Program-made: the position numbers and the translations under genes
The notes under the pieces: model-generated
Told to the model about the DNA's origin: nothing
What the model saw: only the letters and a program-made list of their open reading frames with translations
Databases searched by the model: none
Shown here: positions 7,364 to 13,601 of the stretch, in pieces
How the letters are laid out: each line of letters starts with the position of its first letter
How positions within the stretch are numbered: position 1 is the first letter of the stretch
DNA from: HGM04593 sp045588485
GTDB lineage: Bacteria > Bacteroidota > Bacteroidia > Bacteroidales > Bacteroidaceae
Assembly: GCA_045588485.1 (NCBI GenBank)
Contig: JAZNEI010000051.1
Coordinates: forward strand, 1-13,601
Direction: 5' to 3'
DNA length: 13,601 bases

Positions 7364-7500
7364 AATCTGTATATATTATGCATTGTTAATATTTATTAAC
7401 TCGCCGCCATTCTTTGTGAAATTCTATTAAAAAAGACAGATAAAAGCATCAATTAATGTTTTTTGTCGACCTTAATAGACAAAATGGCAGATAAAAGTAG

Positions 7501-7516
7501 TATCTTTGCAAAGATA
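7501..7516. promoter_or_regulatory. Palindromic back-to-back -7 boxes between divergent genes
   Basis: TATCTTTGCAAAGATA is a perfect 16-base palindrome. Each half is an exact TAnnTTTG-type -7 box, one facing the small membrane protein and OmpH-like genes (plus), the other facing pepD (minus). Predicted leaders are about 68 bases for the plus unit and about 140 for pepD. I do not see a TTTG at the proper -33 distance on either side, so at least one direction may be weak or regulated. Confidence 0.5.
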
Positions 7517-7583
7517 TTCAAACTGCGCGATTGAAGAATAAAAAAACGATTTATTTTTCGTTAATCGCTATTTAAGAGTAAAA

Positions 7584-7808
7584 ATGTTTAAGACACTACT
7601 TTTAACAACAATAATAATAGCAATAAGTATTGCTTTATTATCCATAACAATAATTTTAAAAAAGAACGGCCGTTTCCCGAACACCCATGTCAGCGGAAAC
7701 AAAGGTCTACGCAAAAGAGGGATAAAATGCGCCCAATCGCAAGACCGCGATGCACGTCGTCCCAACCCTATGGCCGTCTCGGAGAGCAGCAAAACAAAGA
7801 AACAATAA
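7584..7808 (+). CDS. Small conserved single-pass membrane protein of unknown function
   Basis: 74 residues. One strongly hydrophobic segment (about residues 4-25) is followed by the basic stretch KKNGRFPNTHVSGNKGLRKR (26-45) and then Cys49 and SQDRDARR. From memory, small Bacteroidales proteins share this plan of one membrane span plus a KNGRFPNTHVSGN-like motif; I know no function for them. With a leading basic tail after the span, the motif probably faces the cytoplasm or sits at the membrane surface, but orientation is uncertain. It begins about 68 bases after a good -7 box and ends 12 bases before the OmpH-like gene on the same strand, so the two are almost certainly one operon. The motif density and operon position argue that it is a real gene despite its size. 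Confidence 0.75.
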   Translation: MFKTLLLTTIIIAISIALLSITIILKKNGRFPNTHVSGNKGLRKRGIKCAQSQDRDARRPNPMAVSESSKTKKQ

Positions 7809-7820
7809 CAAATAGAAACT

Positions 7821-8417
7821 ATGAAAAGATTTAAATTCACAGCGATTGCAGCGGCAACCGCAACAATTCTTCTCTTTGCTCAGTGCGCTAACAACCAGAC
7901 AAGCCAGGCAGTTCCTGCGGCAGCTCCTGCAGTTACAGCAGAAGGAAGTATAAAAGTTGCTTACGTCGACATTGATTCACTTCTTAACAACTACAAGTTC
8001 TCGGTAAAATTGCGTAACGACATGCTTCGCAAAAGCGAGAATATGCGTATGACCCTAAGCGAAAAGGGAAAAGCCATTCAAGCCGACATGGAGGATTTCC
8101 AGCGCAAAGTAGAGAACAACGTGTATGCAACACGTCAGCGTGCCGAGGAGGAGCAGGCACGTATCTTAAAGAGCCAGGAGGAGTTTGCACGCCTCGAGCA
8201 GCGCCTTGTAAATGAGCTTTCGGCCGAGGAGCAGAAGAACAACCTTACACTACGCGACTCGATAAACAATTTCCTTAGCGAGTACAACGAGACACACGGA
8301 TACGACCTTATCCTCAGCAAGATGGCCGACAACATCCTATTGGGTAACAAGTCGCTCGACATCACCAAAGAGGTTATCGACGGTCTTAACAGCCGCTACA
8401 AAGAGGAGGCAAAGTAA
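7821..8417 (+). CDS. OmpH/Skp-family periplasmic chaperone-like lipoprotein
   Basis: 198 residues. An N-terminal signal (MKRFKFTAIAAATATILLFA) is followed by Cys22 in the context FAQC, a relaxed lipobox, so it is probably a lipoprotein. A low-complexity Ala/Pro/Val linker (30-40) leads to IKVAYVDIDSLLNNY (44-58), the usual opening of the OmpH/Skp fold. A long charged helix rich in Glu, Arg and Gln (about 65-150) forms the coiled-coil tentacle, and YDLILSKMADNILLGNKSLD closes the core. Skp proteins hold unfolded outer-membrane proteins in the periplasm; lipid-anchored members of the family are common in Bacteroidota and their clients are not established. It is second in an operon with the small membrane protein and is followed by a strong terminator. 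Confidence 0.85.
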   Translation: MKRFKFTAIAAATATILLFAQCANNQTSQAVPAAAPAVTAEGSIKVAYVDIDSLLNNYKFSVKLRNDMLRKSENMRMTLSEKGKAIQADMEDFQRKVENNVYATRQRAEEEQARILKSQEEFARLEQRLVNELSAEEQKNNLTLRDSINNFLSEYNETHGYDLILSKMADNILLGNKSLDITKEVIDGLNSRYKEEAK

Positions 8418-8484
8418 TTATTTAGAAATTTAAAACAGTTTCCAAACTGCTTCTTAAAATCCAAATAATATTTATATTGTTTAT

Positions 8485-8528
8485 ATAGGGTGTGCTCATT
8501 TCGTGGACACACCCTATCATTTTTATAA
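8485..8528 (+). terminator. Rho-independent terminator after the OmpH-like gene
   Basis: ATAGGGTGTG (8485-8494) pairs perfectly with CACACCCTAT (8508-8517), a 10-base stem with a 13-base loop, followed by CATTTTTAT. It separates the OmpH-like operon from the thioredoxin gene, whose ATG is only about 20 bases beyond, so thioredoxin must depend on read-through or on a promoter overlapping this region. Confidence 0.8.
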
Positions 8529-8549
8529 ACACTTTAGAAATAAGGAACA

Positions 8550-8846
8550 ATGGAAAAATTTAGTGAAATAATATCAGGCGAGAAGCTCGTACTTGTAGAT
8601 TTCTTTGCACAATGGTGCGGCCCATGCAAAACAATGGTCCCCGTGCTGGAAACACTCAAGCAGCAGTTGGGTGACAACATCCGCATTATAAAGATAGACA
8701 TAGACAAGAACAGCACATTAGCCGACACATACGGTATACGCTCTGTCCCCACCTTCATACTGTTTAAAGGAGGCAATATCCTGTGGCGTGCAAGCGGAGC
8801 ACACCCTCTGCAAGAGCTAAAAGAGATTATTTCAAAACACTCTTAA
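8550..8846 (+). CDS. trxA: Thioredoxin (cytosolic)
   Basis: Small dithiol-disulfide reductant, 98 residues, slightly shorter than the typical 105-110. The active site QWCGPCK has Cys23 and Cys26, VDFFA precedes it, and the cis-proline loop is VPTF with Pro67. The aspartate in LVLVDFFAQW (Asp17) is the conserved buried acid. No signal peptide, so it acts in the cytosol and is reduced by thioredoxin reductase (not in this window). An AAGGA Shine-Dalgarno-like site lies 3 bases before the ATG, unusually close. I see no clean TAnnTTTG promoter between the upstream terminator and the start. The stop overlaps the convergent lipoprotein stop by four bases. The symbol is given for the family; the genome may hold other thioredoxins. 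Confidence 0.93.
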   Translation: MEKFSEIISGEKLVLVDFFAQWCGPCKTMVPVLETLKQQLGDNIRIIKIDIDKNSTLADTYGIRSVPTFILFKGGNILWRASGAHPLQELKEIISKHS

Positions 8847-10987
8847 CGAATAGGAGCCCAACCTCCACCGGGTACATTGCTCTCGCCATAACCTTCATTA
8901 TCAAAATGATGAGGAGGTGGAAGTGGCATAGGACGACCGCTATTATCACCATTGGCACCACCGAAAGGAGGGGGAGGTGGCATAGGACGACCGCCATTAT
9001 CGCCATTGACACCACCGAAAGGAGGTGGAGGAGGCATAGGACGACCGCCATTATCACCATTGGCACCACCGAAAGGAGGGGGAGGTGGCATAGGACGACC
9101 GCCATTATCGCCGGCAGCCAATTTATCAATAAAGCTGACCGAACCATTAGCCGAAACAAGAGCCATTAACTTCTCTTGCACCCACGAAGCAATGCTCTTT
9201 CCCGTCACAGTACCCCCTTCGAAAAGGCCGTTGCCCAAATTACGGGCACCAGTCACTGTATCACACATAACCACAGAGTAGCTTTCCCCAAGAGCGATAG
9301 CGGGACTCGAGAAGGTAACGGCACCACCAACAAGAGTGCGAGGCAACATATAGGCATTTATAACAGCACCCTCGGCATTGCACAATGCAACATACCGACC
9401 ACGTACAAGTTCAATACCCGTACAAGCAACAAGAGGCTGTGTCGTTGCATTTGAACGCGGGAGTGTAGGCGATGGACCCATGCTGCCACCAATGGCAATA
9501 AGAGTTCCACCTGTTATGTCGAAACGAGAATCACCATCGGTATCTACCCCTTGTTCGGGAGCATGAGTACCATTTGCAATCACTGTTCCCCCTTTTATAC
9601 TGAGTTTTGCGTTTGCATCTATACCATCATTGGCTACAGAATAGGCAAAAATACGTCCACCCTCTATAATCAAATCATCACCTGCGTTAATAGCATCGTC
9701 AAAAGCAAAAATATTCATCGCCACATTGCCGCCGAGTATCATGCGCCCTTTAGCTTCAAGACCCTCACAACGCTCACCCTTGCCAAACACACGTATATCT
9801 ATCACTCCACCCTTTATAAGCATTGAGCTATCACACTTTACACCTTTTGCCGATGAGTGTGCCTCGGTCTCTAAAGGATGCTGTATATCATCGCCGGTAT
9901 TTTTTATCGAGAGCAGACCGCCATCAATCTGCATCATTCCGTCGCAATTGATACATTTTCCACCCGTTGCACTATTATCGAGTACCACACAGGCTTTGTT
10001 TATGTAAGTGTGTGTACCACTCTTAAGGCACGATGCCGAAGTATAATCGGCCTTCTTAGGAGAAAAGACAGCATCACCGCTTGTCGAGATATTAATCCCC
10101 CCATCCATAAGATATATTGCCCCTTTGGAGTTTACTCCACGTGCAGCAGCACCCGATGTCTTAATCTCGATATTACCACCGTAGAGGTAGAAATTACGTG
10201 CTTGCACTCCATCGCCTTTCTCTTGCGAGCAGTCGATATTTATACCGCCACCGAGCACCACCATATTACCACGTTTCGACTTAAAGGCATCGCGAGCACC
10301 GGAAACAGCAATGTTACCTCCGGCAACCACAATCCCACTATCTGCAACAATGGCATCTACTTTGGCAGCCTCGACCGCAAAATTCATATCATCGAAAAAC
10401 ATCTTACCCGAACAGTGGATGGCACTCATTCTTCCACCCTTCACAGCAAGGTTACCGCCCAAGAGCATCACATTGCCATCGACACGTATGGCTGCCGAGT
10501 TTTTTGCCACATACTCATCATCACTCTTGCAGACATCCAACACATAGTTTGCTCCTTTGCCCACTCCACGCAAATACACCCCCTTAGGCGCAACCACAGT
10601 AATAGCATTCTTTGATTCTGCAAACAGAGCCAACGAGTTCAAAGACAGAAGTATAGGAGAATTTGAGGTAAGGCGCAACGAACCATTACGAGTAGCACCT
10701 TTAAGCAATACCTCTACCCCGTCGACATTATTGTATATATCAACATCGGCCCCTTTGACAGCAACAGCAACACCCTGTGGTAAATCAGAGAGCAAAACAG
10801 TATCTCCCTTATACTCAACCTCTACGAGTGTAGGAAAAGCATCAGCATCAAATTTCACACTATCAGGAATTGTCGGTGTCGATGTAGGAATATCAGGAAC
10901 GAATGCAACTATATCTTTTTTACTGCCACTGTTACAAGCAGCAAGTATACACAGAAATGCAAAGATTAATATTTTATACAGACGCAT
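8843..10987 (-). CDS. Large lipoprotein with carbohydrate-binding-type beta-helix and Pro-rich repeat tail
   Basis: 714 residues. The signal MRLYKILIFAFLCILAACNS has lipobox LAAC with Cys18, so it is a lipoprotein. Residues about 50-530 are made of short repeating strand turns with phrases such as GNVMLLGGNLAVKGG, GAIYLMDGGINISTSGDA, LIKGGVIDI and LIIEGGRIFAYSVANDGIDA. This matches the beta-helix of the family once called DUF4353, whose member Cthe_2159 from Clostridium thermocellum binds acidic and cellulosic polysaccharides with bound calcium (recalled, not searched). A second region (about 535-620) is followed by three 18-residue repeats GDNGGRPMPPPPPFGGAN (626-679) and a degenerate fourth, ending GGGWAPIR. 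Likely a surface polysaccharide-binding or adhesion protein; no catalytic site is recognisable. It has its own promoter and is preceded by the aspA terminator, so it is a single-gene unit. Confidence 0.82.
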   Translation of the reverse strand: MRLYKILIFAFLCILAACNSGSKKDIVAFVPDIPTSTPTIPDSVKFDADAFPTLVEVEYKGDTVLLSDLPQGVAVAVKGADVDIYNNVDGVEVLLKGATRNGSLRLTSNSPILLSLNSLALFAESKNAITVVAPKGVYLRGVGKGANYVLDVCKSDDEYVAKNSAAIRVDGNVMLLGGNLAVKGGRMSAIHCSGKMFFDDMNFAVEAAKVDAIVADSGIVVAGGNIAVSGARDAFKSKRGNMVVLGGGINIDCSQEKGDGVQARNFYLYGGNIEIKTSGAAARGVNSKGAIYLMDGGINISTSGDAVFSPKKADYTSASCLKSGTHTYINKACVVLDNSATGGKCINCDGMMQIDGGLLSIKNTGDDIQHPLETEAHSSAKGVKCDSSMLIKGGVIDIRVFGKGERCEGLEAKGRMILGGNVAMNIFAFDDAINAGDDLIIEGGRIFAYSVANDGIDANAKLSIKGGTVIANGTHAPEQGVDTDGDSRFDITGGTLIAIGGSMGPSPTLPRSNATTQPLVACTGIELVRGRYVALCNAEGAVINAYMLPRTLVGGAVTFSSPAIALGESYSVVMCDTVTGARNLGNGLFEGGTVTGKSIASWVQEKLMALVSANGSVSFIDKLAAGDNGGRPMPPPPPFGGANGDNGGRPMPPPPPFGGVNGDNGGRPMPPPPPFGGANGDNSGRPMPLPPPHHFDNEGYGESNVPGGGWAPIR
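8951..9112 (-). repeat. Three 54-base in-frame tandem repeats
   Basis: Units at 9059-9112, 9005-9058 and 8951-9004 encode GDNGGRPMPPPPPFGG followed by AN, VN and AN. They differ from each other by only a few, mostly silent, bases. A degenerate fourth unit (GDNSGRPMPLPPPHHF) follows to about 8900. Near-identity at the DNA level points to recent unequal exchange or slippage, so copy number probably varies between strains. Confidence 0.9.
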
Positions 10988-11012
10988 TTTTATTTATTTT
11001 TTGGGACAAGCG

Positions 11013-11045
11013 CAAATATACAATCTTTTTTATAAACAGCGCAAA
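11013..11045 (-). promoter_or_regulatory. Promoter of the beta-helix/Pro-rich lipoprotein gene
   Basis: On the minus strand TTTG (11042-11045), a 21-base spacer, then TATATTTG (11013-11020). Both boxes match the Bacteroidales consensus. The start point would be near 11007, about 20 bases before the ATG at 10985-10987. Confidence 0.75.
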
Positions 11046-11061
11046 TTTGTAAAGAAAAATC

Positions 11062-11099
11062 AAAAAAAAGACCTCGCGAGTATCACTACTGACGAGGCC
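11062..11099 (-). terminator. Rho-independent terminator of aspA
   Basis: On the minus strand GGCCTCG pairs with CGAGGTC (7 pairs, one G-U) around a 16-base loop that has a small AGT/ACT inner stem, followed by eight T residues. It lies about 107 bases after the aspA stop and 17 bases before the next gene's -33 box, so the two units are insulated from each other. The bases between the aspA stop and this hairpin are AT-rich with no gene. Confidence 0.82.
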
Positions 11100-11205
11100 G
11101 AAAGGTTTTGTTAGGTTTAAACTTTACACTTAATTACTATAACTTAAAGAGTATTTTCGTTTCGTTATTAAATAATCAAGATTATATTACAATTATATAA
11201 GTACA

Positions 11206-12618
11206 CTATTTCTTTGCATAGAACTTATGAGGAGCAATCATATTCTCGGGACGCAGAAGCTCGTCGAGTTCCTCTTTTGTAAGAAGTTTCTCTTCGAGGA
11301 CAAGGTCGTACACACTGCGATTCTCCTTAAGTGCTCTCTTGGCAATCTTAGCCGAATTTTCATATCCCAATGTAGGATTAAGAGCAGTAACAATACCTAT
11401 GCTGCCCATTACCAATTCGCGGCAATGTCCCTCGTTGGCTGTGATACCATCGACACAAAGAGTCCTTAGGCGAGCCATACCCTTTAGCAGCATTCTTATA
11501 GACGATAATATGGTGTGAACAAGCACAGGCTCCATCACATTCAACTGCAACTGACCTGCCTCGGCTGCAAAGGTTACAGTAAGGTCGTTACCAATTACGC
11601 GGAAACAAATCTGGTTCACCACCTCGGGGATTACAGGGTTAACCTTTCCCGGCATAATACTTGAACCCGGCTGCATAGGAGGCAGATTAATCTCGTTAAG
11701 ACCGCAACGAGGACCACTCGACAATAGACGCAGGTCGTTACATATCTTCGACAATTTAACAGCCATACGTTTAAGAACCGACGAGTACATTACCGATGAA
11801 CCGGCATCGGGAGTAGCCTCAACAAGATTGCCGGCAAGAACAAAGTCACGACCTGTCACATCGGCAAGAGCCTTTACACAGGCTTTTGCATATCCCGGTT
11901 CGGTGTTGATACCTGTACCGATGGCAGTAGCACCCATATTTACCTCGAGGAACAATTTTGCAGCCTCGTTAAGACGTGCAATTTCCTCTTCCAATGTAAC
12001 AGCAAACGCCTCGAATTCCTGTCCAAGAGTCATAGGCACAGCATCCTGCAACTGAGTACGACCCATCTTAAGAATACCGTCAAACTCCTTACCTTTTGCG
12101 CGGAACGAAGCTACGAGCTTTGCGAGTTCGGCTACAAGGTCGTCGTTATGATAAATGAAACACAGTTTGAACGATGTAGGATAAGCATCGTTTGTCGACT
12201 GCGAAAGGTTTACATGGTCGTTAGGATGGCAATACTGGTATTCACCTTTCTCGTGTCCCAAAATTTCAAGGGCACGATTGGCCACCACCTCATTTATATT
12301 CATATTGGTAGATGTACCCGCGCCACCTTGAATAAGGTCAACGGGGAACTGGTCGACCAGCGCACCGCCGATAATCTCTTCACAAGCAGCCTTAATGGCA
12401 TTACCAATTGTAGCATCCAGTGTACCAAGCTCCATATTAGCATGAGCAGCGGCCCATTTTACCTGTGCCAACGCCTTTACATAATAAGGGTGATCGCTTA
12501 TAGTGATACCGCTTATCTCGTGAAAATTCTCAATGGCTCGCAAAGTTTGCACACCATAATAAGCATCAGCGGGAACTTGAATCTCGCCTAATGAATCGTG
12601 TTCAAGACGTGTCTTCAT
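11206..12618 (-). CDS. aspA: Aspartate ammonia-lyase (aspartase)
   Basis: Cytosolic homotetrameric enzyme that reversibly splits L-aspartate into fumarate and ammonia; in anaerobic Bacteroidales it can feed fumarate respiration. At 470 residues it has the family length and aligns end to end with the fumarase/aspartase superfamily. Key blocks: GGAGTSTNMNINEV (98-111), HPNDHVNLSQSTND (131-144), GRTQLQDAVPMTLGQE (186-201), and the signature loop GSSIMPGKVNP (318-328) carrying the catalytic serine. LEHDSLGEIQVPADAYYGVQT at the N-terminus distinguishes aspartase and fumarase C from other members; aspartase is favoured over fumarase because of overall likeness to AspA, but this choice rests on recall. 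Monocistronic: a terminator follows, and upstream is a 340-base gap with no recognisable -33/-7 pair. Confidence 0.93.
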   Translation of the reverse strand: MKTRLEHDSLGEIQVPADAYYGVQTLRAIENFHEISGITISDHPYYVKALAQVKWAAAHANMELGTLDATIGNAIKAACEEIIGGALVDQFPVDLIQGGAGTSTNMNINEVVANRALEILGHEKGEYQYCHPNDHVNLSQSTNDAYPTSFKLCFIYHNDDLVAELAKLVASFRAKGKEFDGILKMGRTQLQDAVPMTLGQEFEAFAVTLEEEIARLNEAAKLFLEVNMGATAIGTGINTEPGYAKACVKALADVTGRDFVLAGNLVEATPDAGSSVMYSSVLKRMAVKLSKICNDLRLLSSGPRCGLNEINLPPMQPGSSIMPGKVNPVIPEVVNQICFRVIGNDLTVTFAAEAGQLQLNVMEPVLVHTILSSIRMLLKGMARLRTLCVDGITANEGHCRELVMGSIGIVTALNPTLGYENSAKIAKRALKENRSVYDLVLEEKLLTKEELDELLRPENMIAPHKFYAKK

Positions 12619-12654
12619 TTTCAGTCAGTTTTTAAAGTCCTATAATTTAGTTTC

Positions 12655-12691
12655 ACTTTGTTATTCAAAGTAGCGAAACAGTGCCAAAGTG
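12655..12691. repeat. Three CAAAGT half-sites upstream of aspA
   Basis: ACTTTG (12655-12660) and CAAAGT (12666-12671) form an inverted repeat with a 5-base gap, and a second CAAAGTG lies at 12685-12691, with its inverse CACTTTG at 12654-12660. The cluster starts 36 bases before the aspA ATG. It could be a regulator site or leader hairpin; short AT-rich repeats can also occur by chance. Confidence 0.3.
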
Positions 12692-12896
12692 ATACAGATG
12701 CCAACTCTTTCGCTATGGCTAATATAAGCATTAAAACAACACGACAAGCAAAAAAAAGGATTTTTATTTCGTTTTTTCGTTTTTTTGCAGAAAAACCGAT
12801 TCCAAGCACCTCTGTCCGCGATTGCAGACAAGTAAAAGCTGCGTCAAAAATAAACTGAGAGACAATTTCGGCACACTTTCCAAAAGGAGAAGAAAC

Positions 12897-12938
12897 AGTT
12901 CAAGCGCTGACATTTTGAAAAACATCAGCGCTTGAACT
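12897..12938 (-). terminator. Strong hairpin after the glutamate synthase gene
   Basis: AGTTCAAGCGCTGA and TCAGCGCTTGAACT form a perfect 14-base stem with a 14-base loop, 20 bases past the stop of the minus-strand oxidoreductase gene. The minus-strand sequence after it (GTTTCTTCTCC) is only mildly T-rich, so it may act as a terminator or as an mRNA 3'-end stabiliser. Confidence 0.65.
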
Positions 12939-12958
12939 TAACTTTATATAAAGTAGGA

Positions 12959-13601
12959 TTACTTGCTCAGCATCTCGTGCATAGAGGCTGCTGCCTTACG
13001 TCCGTCGCCCATTGCAAGAATGACAGTAGCACCACCGCGTACAATGTCGCCACCGGCGAATATTGTAGGAATTGACGACTGCATCTTCTCGTTAACAGCA
13101 ATGGTATTCTTACGTCCGAGTTCAAGACCCTCTACCGATGTGGGAACAAGAGGATTGGGCGAAACACCCACACTCACCACCGCCATATCAATATCAATAG
13201 TCTCGATGGCACCCTCGACAGGAACAGGTGAACGGCGGCCCGAAGCATCAGGCTCACCAAGCTCCATCTTTTGCAATACAATTTGCTTTACACAACCCTT
13301 CTCATCGGCAATATACTCGATGGGATTATGCAGAGTAAGGAACTCTACGCCCTCTTCTTTTGCGTGCTTAACCTCTTCGAGACGGGCAGGCATCTCAGCC
13401 TCGCTGCGACGATATATTATCATCGCCTTTTCGGCACCCAGACGAAGCGCTGTGCGCACCGAGTCCATGGCAGTGTTACCACCACCTACTACAGCCACAC
13501 GCTTGCCTATGTGCATAGGAGTATCGCTGTCGGGATTAGATGCGTCCATCAGATTCACACGGGTGAGATACTCGTTCGAAGAGAGAATGTTTATCGAGTT
13601 C
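12959..13601 (-). CDS. gltA: NADPH-dependent glutamate synthase-type oxidoreductase (3' end only)
   Basis: C-terminal 213 residues; the gene continues beyond the right edge. The frame is open to the last base (NSINILSSNEYLTRVNLMDA at the edge), so the GTG near 13558 is an internal Val, not a start. Seen: the NAD(P)H-binding Rossmann motif VAVVGGGNTAMDSVRTA, YRRSEAEMPAR, HAKEEGVEF, MELGEPDASGRRSPV and the FAD-closing motif FAGGDIVRGGATVILAMGDG. This is the glutamate synthase small-subunit fold, which passes electrons from NADPH through FAD. In Bacteroidales the closest relatives are NADPH-dependent glutamate synthases, some fused to a dihydroorotate-dehydrogenase-electron-transfer-like N-terminus; whether this one is fused, a GltD subunit, or a related sulfide dehydrogenase subunit cannot be told from the fragment, so the symbol is tentative. 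A strong hairpin follows the stop. Confidence 0.85.
   Translation of the reverse strand, partial: NSINILSSNEYLTRVNLMDASNPDSDTPMHIGKRVAVVGGGNTAMDSVRTALRLGAEKAMIIYRRSEAEMPARLEEVKHAKEEGVEFLTLHNPIEYIADEKGCVKQIVLQKMELGEPDASGRRSPVPVEGAIETIDIDMAVVSVGVSPNPLVPTSVEGLELGRKNTIAVNEKMQSSIPTIFAGGDIVRGGATVILAMGDGRKAAASMHEMLSK

Larger units (their letters stand above)
12619..12958. other. 340-base noncoding region upstream of aspA
   Basis: Apart from the hairpin at 12897-12938 and the aspA-proximal repeats near 12655-12691 I see no gene. Two short open frames exist here (12621-12809 minus, 12658-12858 plus), but both have unconvincing composition, no start context and no family motif. The aspA promoter should be somewhere in this stretch; I could not find a clean TTTG-N20-TAnnTTTG pair. 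Confidence 0.6.

Noticed and set aside
8436..8449. Short inverted repeat CAGTTTCCAAACTG after the OmpH-like gene, as a terminator
   Set aside because: The loop would be two bases and there is no T tract; the much stronger hairpin at 8485-8517 is the likely terminator.
8951..9112. Tandem repeats considered as a CRISPR array
   Set aside because: Units are directly abutting, in frame and coding, with no spacers and no cas genes.
9878..10615. A 245-residue open frame on the plus strand, plus several shorter ones between 8783 and 11114
   Set aside because: All are antisense to the large lipoprotein gene; the Gly-rich or Arg/Thr-rich repeats in them simply mirror its proline repeats.
12621..12858. 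Two short open frames (minus 12621-12809 and plus 12658-12858) in the gap upstream of aspA
   Set aside because: They overlap each other on opposite strands, have Lys/Phe-rich composition produced by AT runs, and show no start signals or motifs.
13556..13558. GTG as the start of the right-edge oxidoreductase gene
   Set aside because: The frame stays open to the window edge with family-like sequence (SSNEYLTRVNLMDA) before it, so the gene is truncated by the window and the GTG is internal.

Overview
The window reads as a chromosomal segment of a Bacteroidales bacterium (phylum Bacteroidota). Three things point there: promoters of the TTTG-N19-21-TAnnTTTG type in front of several units, lipoprotein signals with MKK...LAAC-like ends, and AT-rich leaders mostly without strong Shine-Dalgarno sites. 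The proteins also match Bacteroidales housekeeping families. It looks like ordinary core genome. I see no transposase, phage gene, CRISPR array or defence locus, and nothing I would call a new multi-gene system.

Layout, left to right. (1) A purine-type NCS2 permease on the minus strand. (2) A minus-strand tRNA unit, tRNA-Ser(GCU) - tRNA-Glu(CUC) - decayed tRNA-Glu - tRNA-Glu(CUC), with its own promoter and terminator. (3) nadC (minus), divergent from rlmH (plus); rlmH overlaps a secreted endonuclease/exonuclease/phosphatase-fold protein by 8 bases. (4) A beta-helix lipoprotein and pepD, both minus and probably co-transcribed. (5) A small conserved membrane protein and an OmpH/Skp-like lipoprotein (plus), then a terminator and a thioredoxin gene. 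(6) A 714-residue minus-strand lipoprotein with a carbohydrate-binding-type beta-helix and a proline-rich tandem-repeat tail; its stop codon overlaps the thioredoxin stop. (7) aspA (minus) with a clear terminator. (8) A noncoding gap, then the 3' end of a glutamate-synthase-type NADPH oxidoreductase (minus) that runs off the right edge.

How the genes relate. nadC (NAD synthesis), aspA (aspartate/fumarate/ammonia) and the glutamate synthase domain all belong to nitrogen and aspartate-linked metabolism, but they are separate transcription units and no joint pathway should be inferred. pepD (dipeptide breakdown) and the permease (base uptake) fit salvage. Four envelope proteins (two beta-helix lipoproteins, the OmpH-like lipoprotein and the secreted phosphatase-fold protein) are of uncertain substrate.

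Points most worth a second look: the broken tRNA-Glu between two identical intact copies; a 42-base imperfect palindrome resembling abutting insertion-sequence ends; a perfect 16-base palindrome made of two back-to-back TATCTTTG promoter boxes; a palindrome at the predicted start of the permease transcript; the uncharacterised small membrane protein; and the 54-base repeats at the end of the large lipoprotein.
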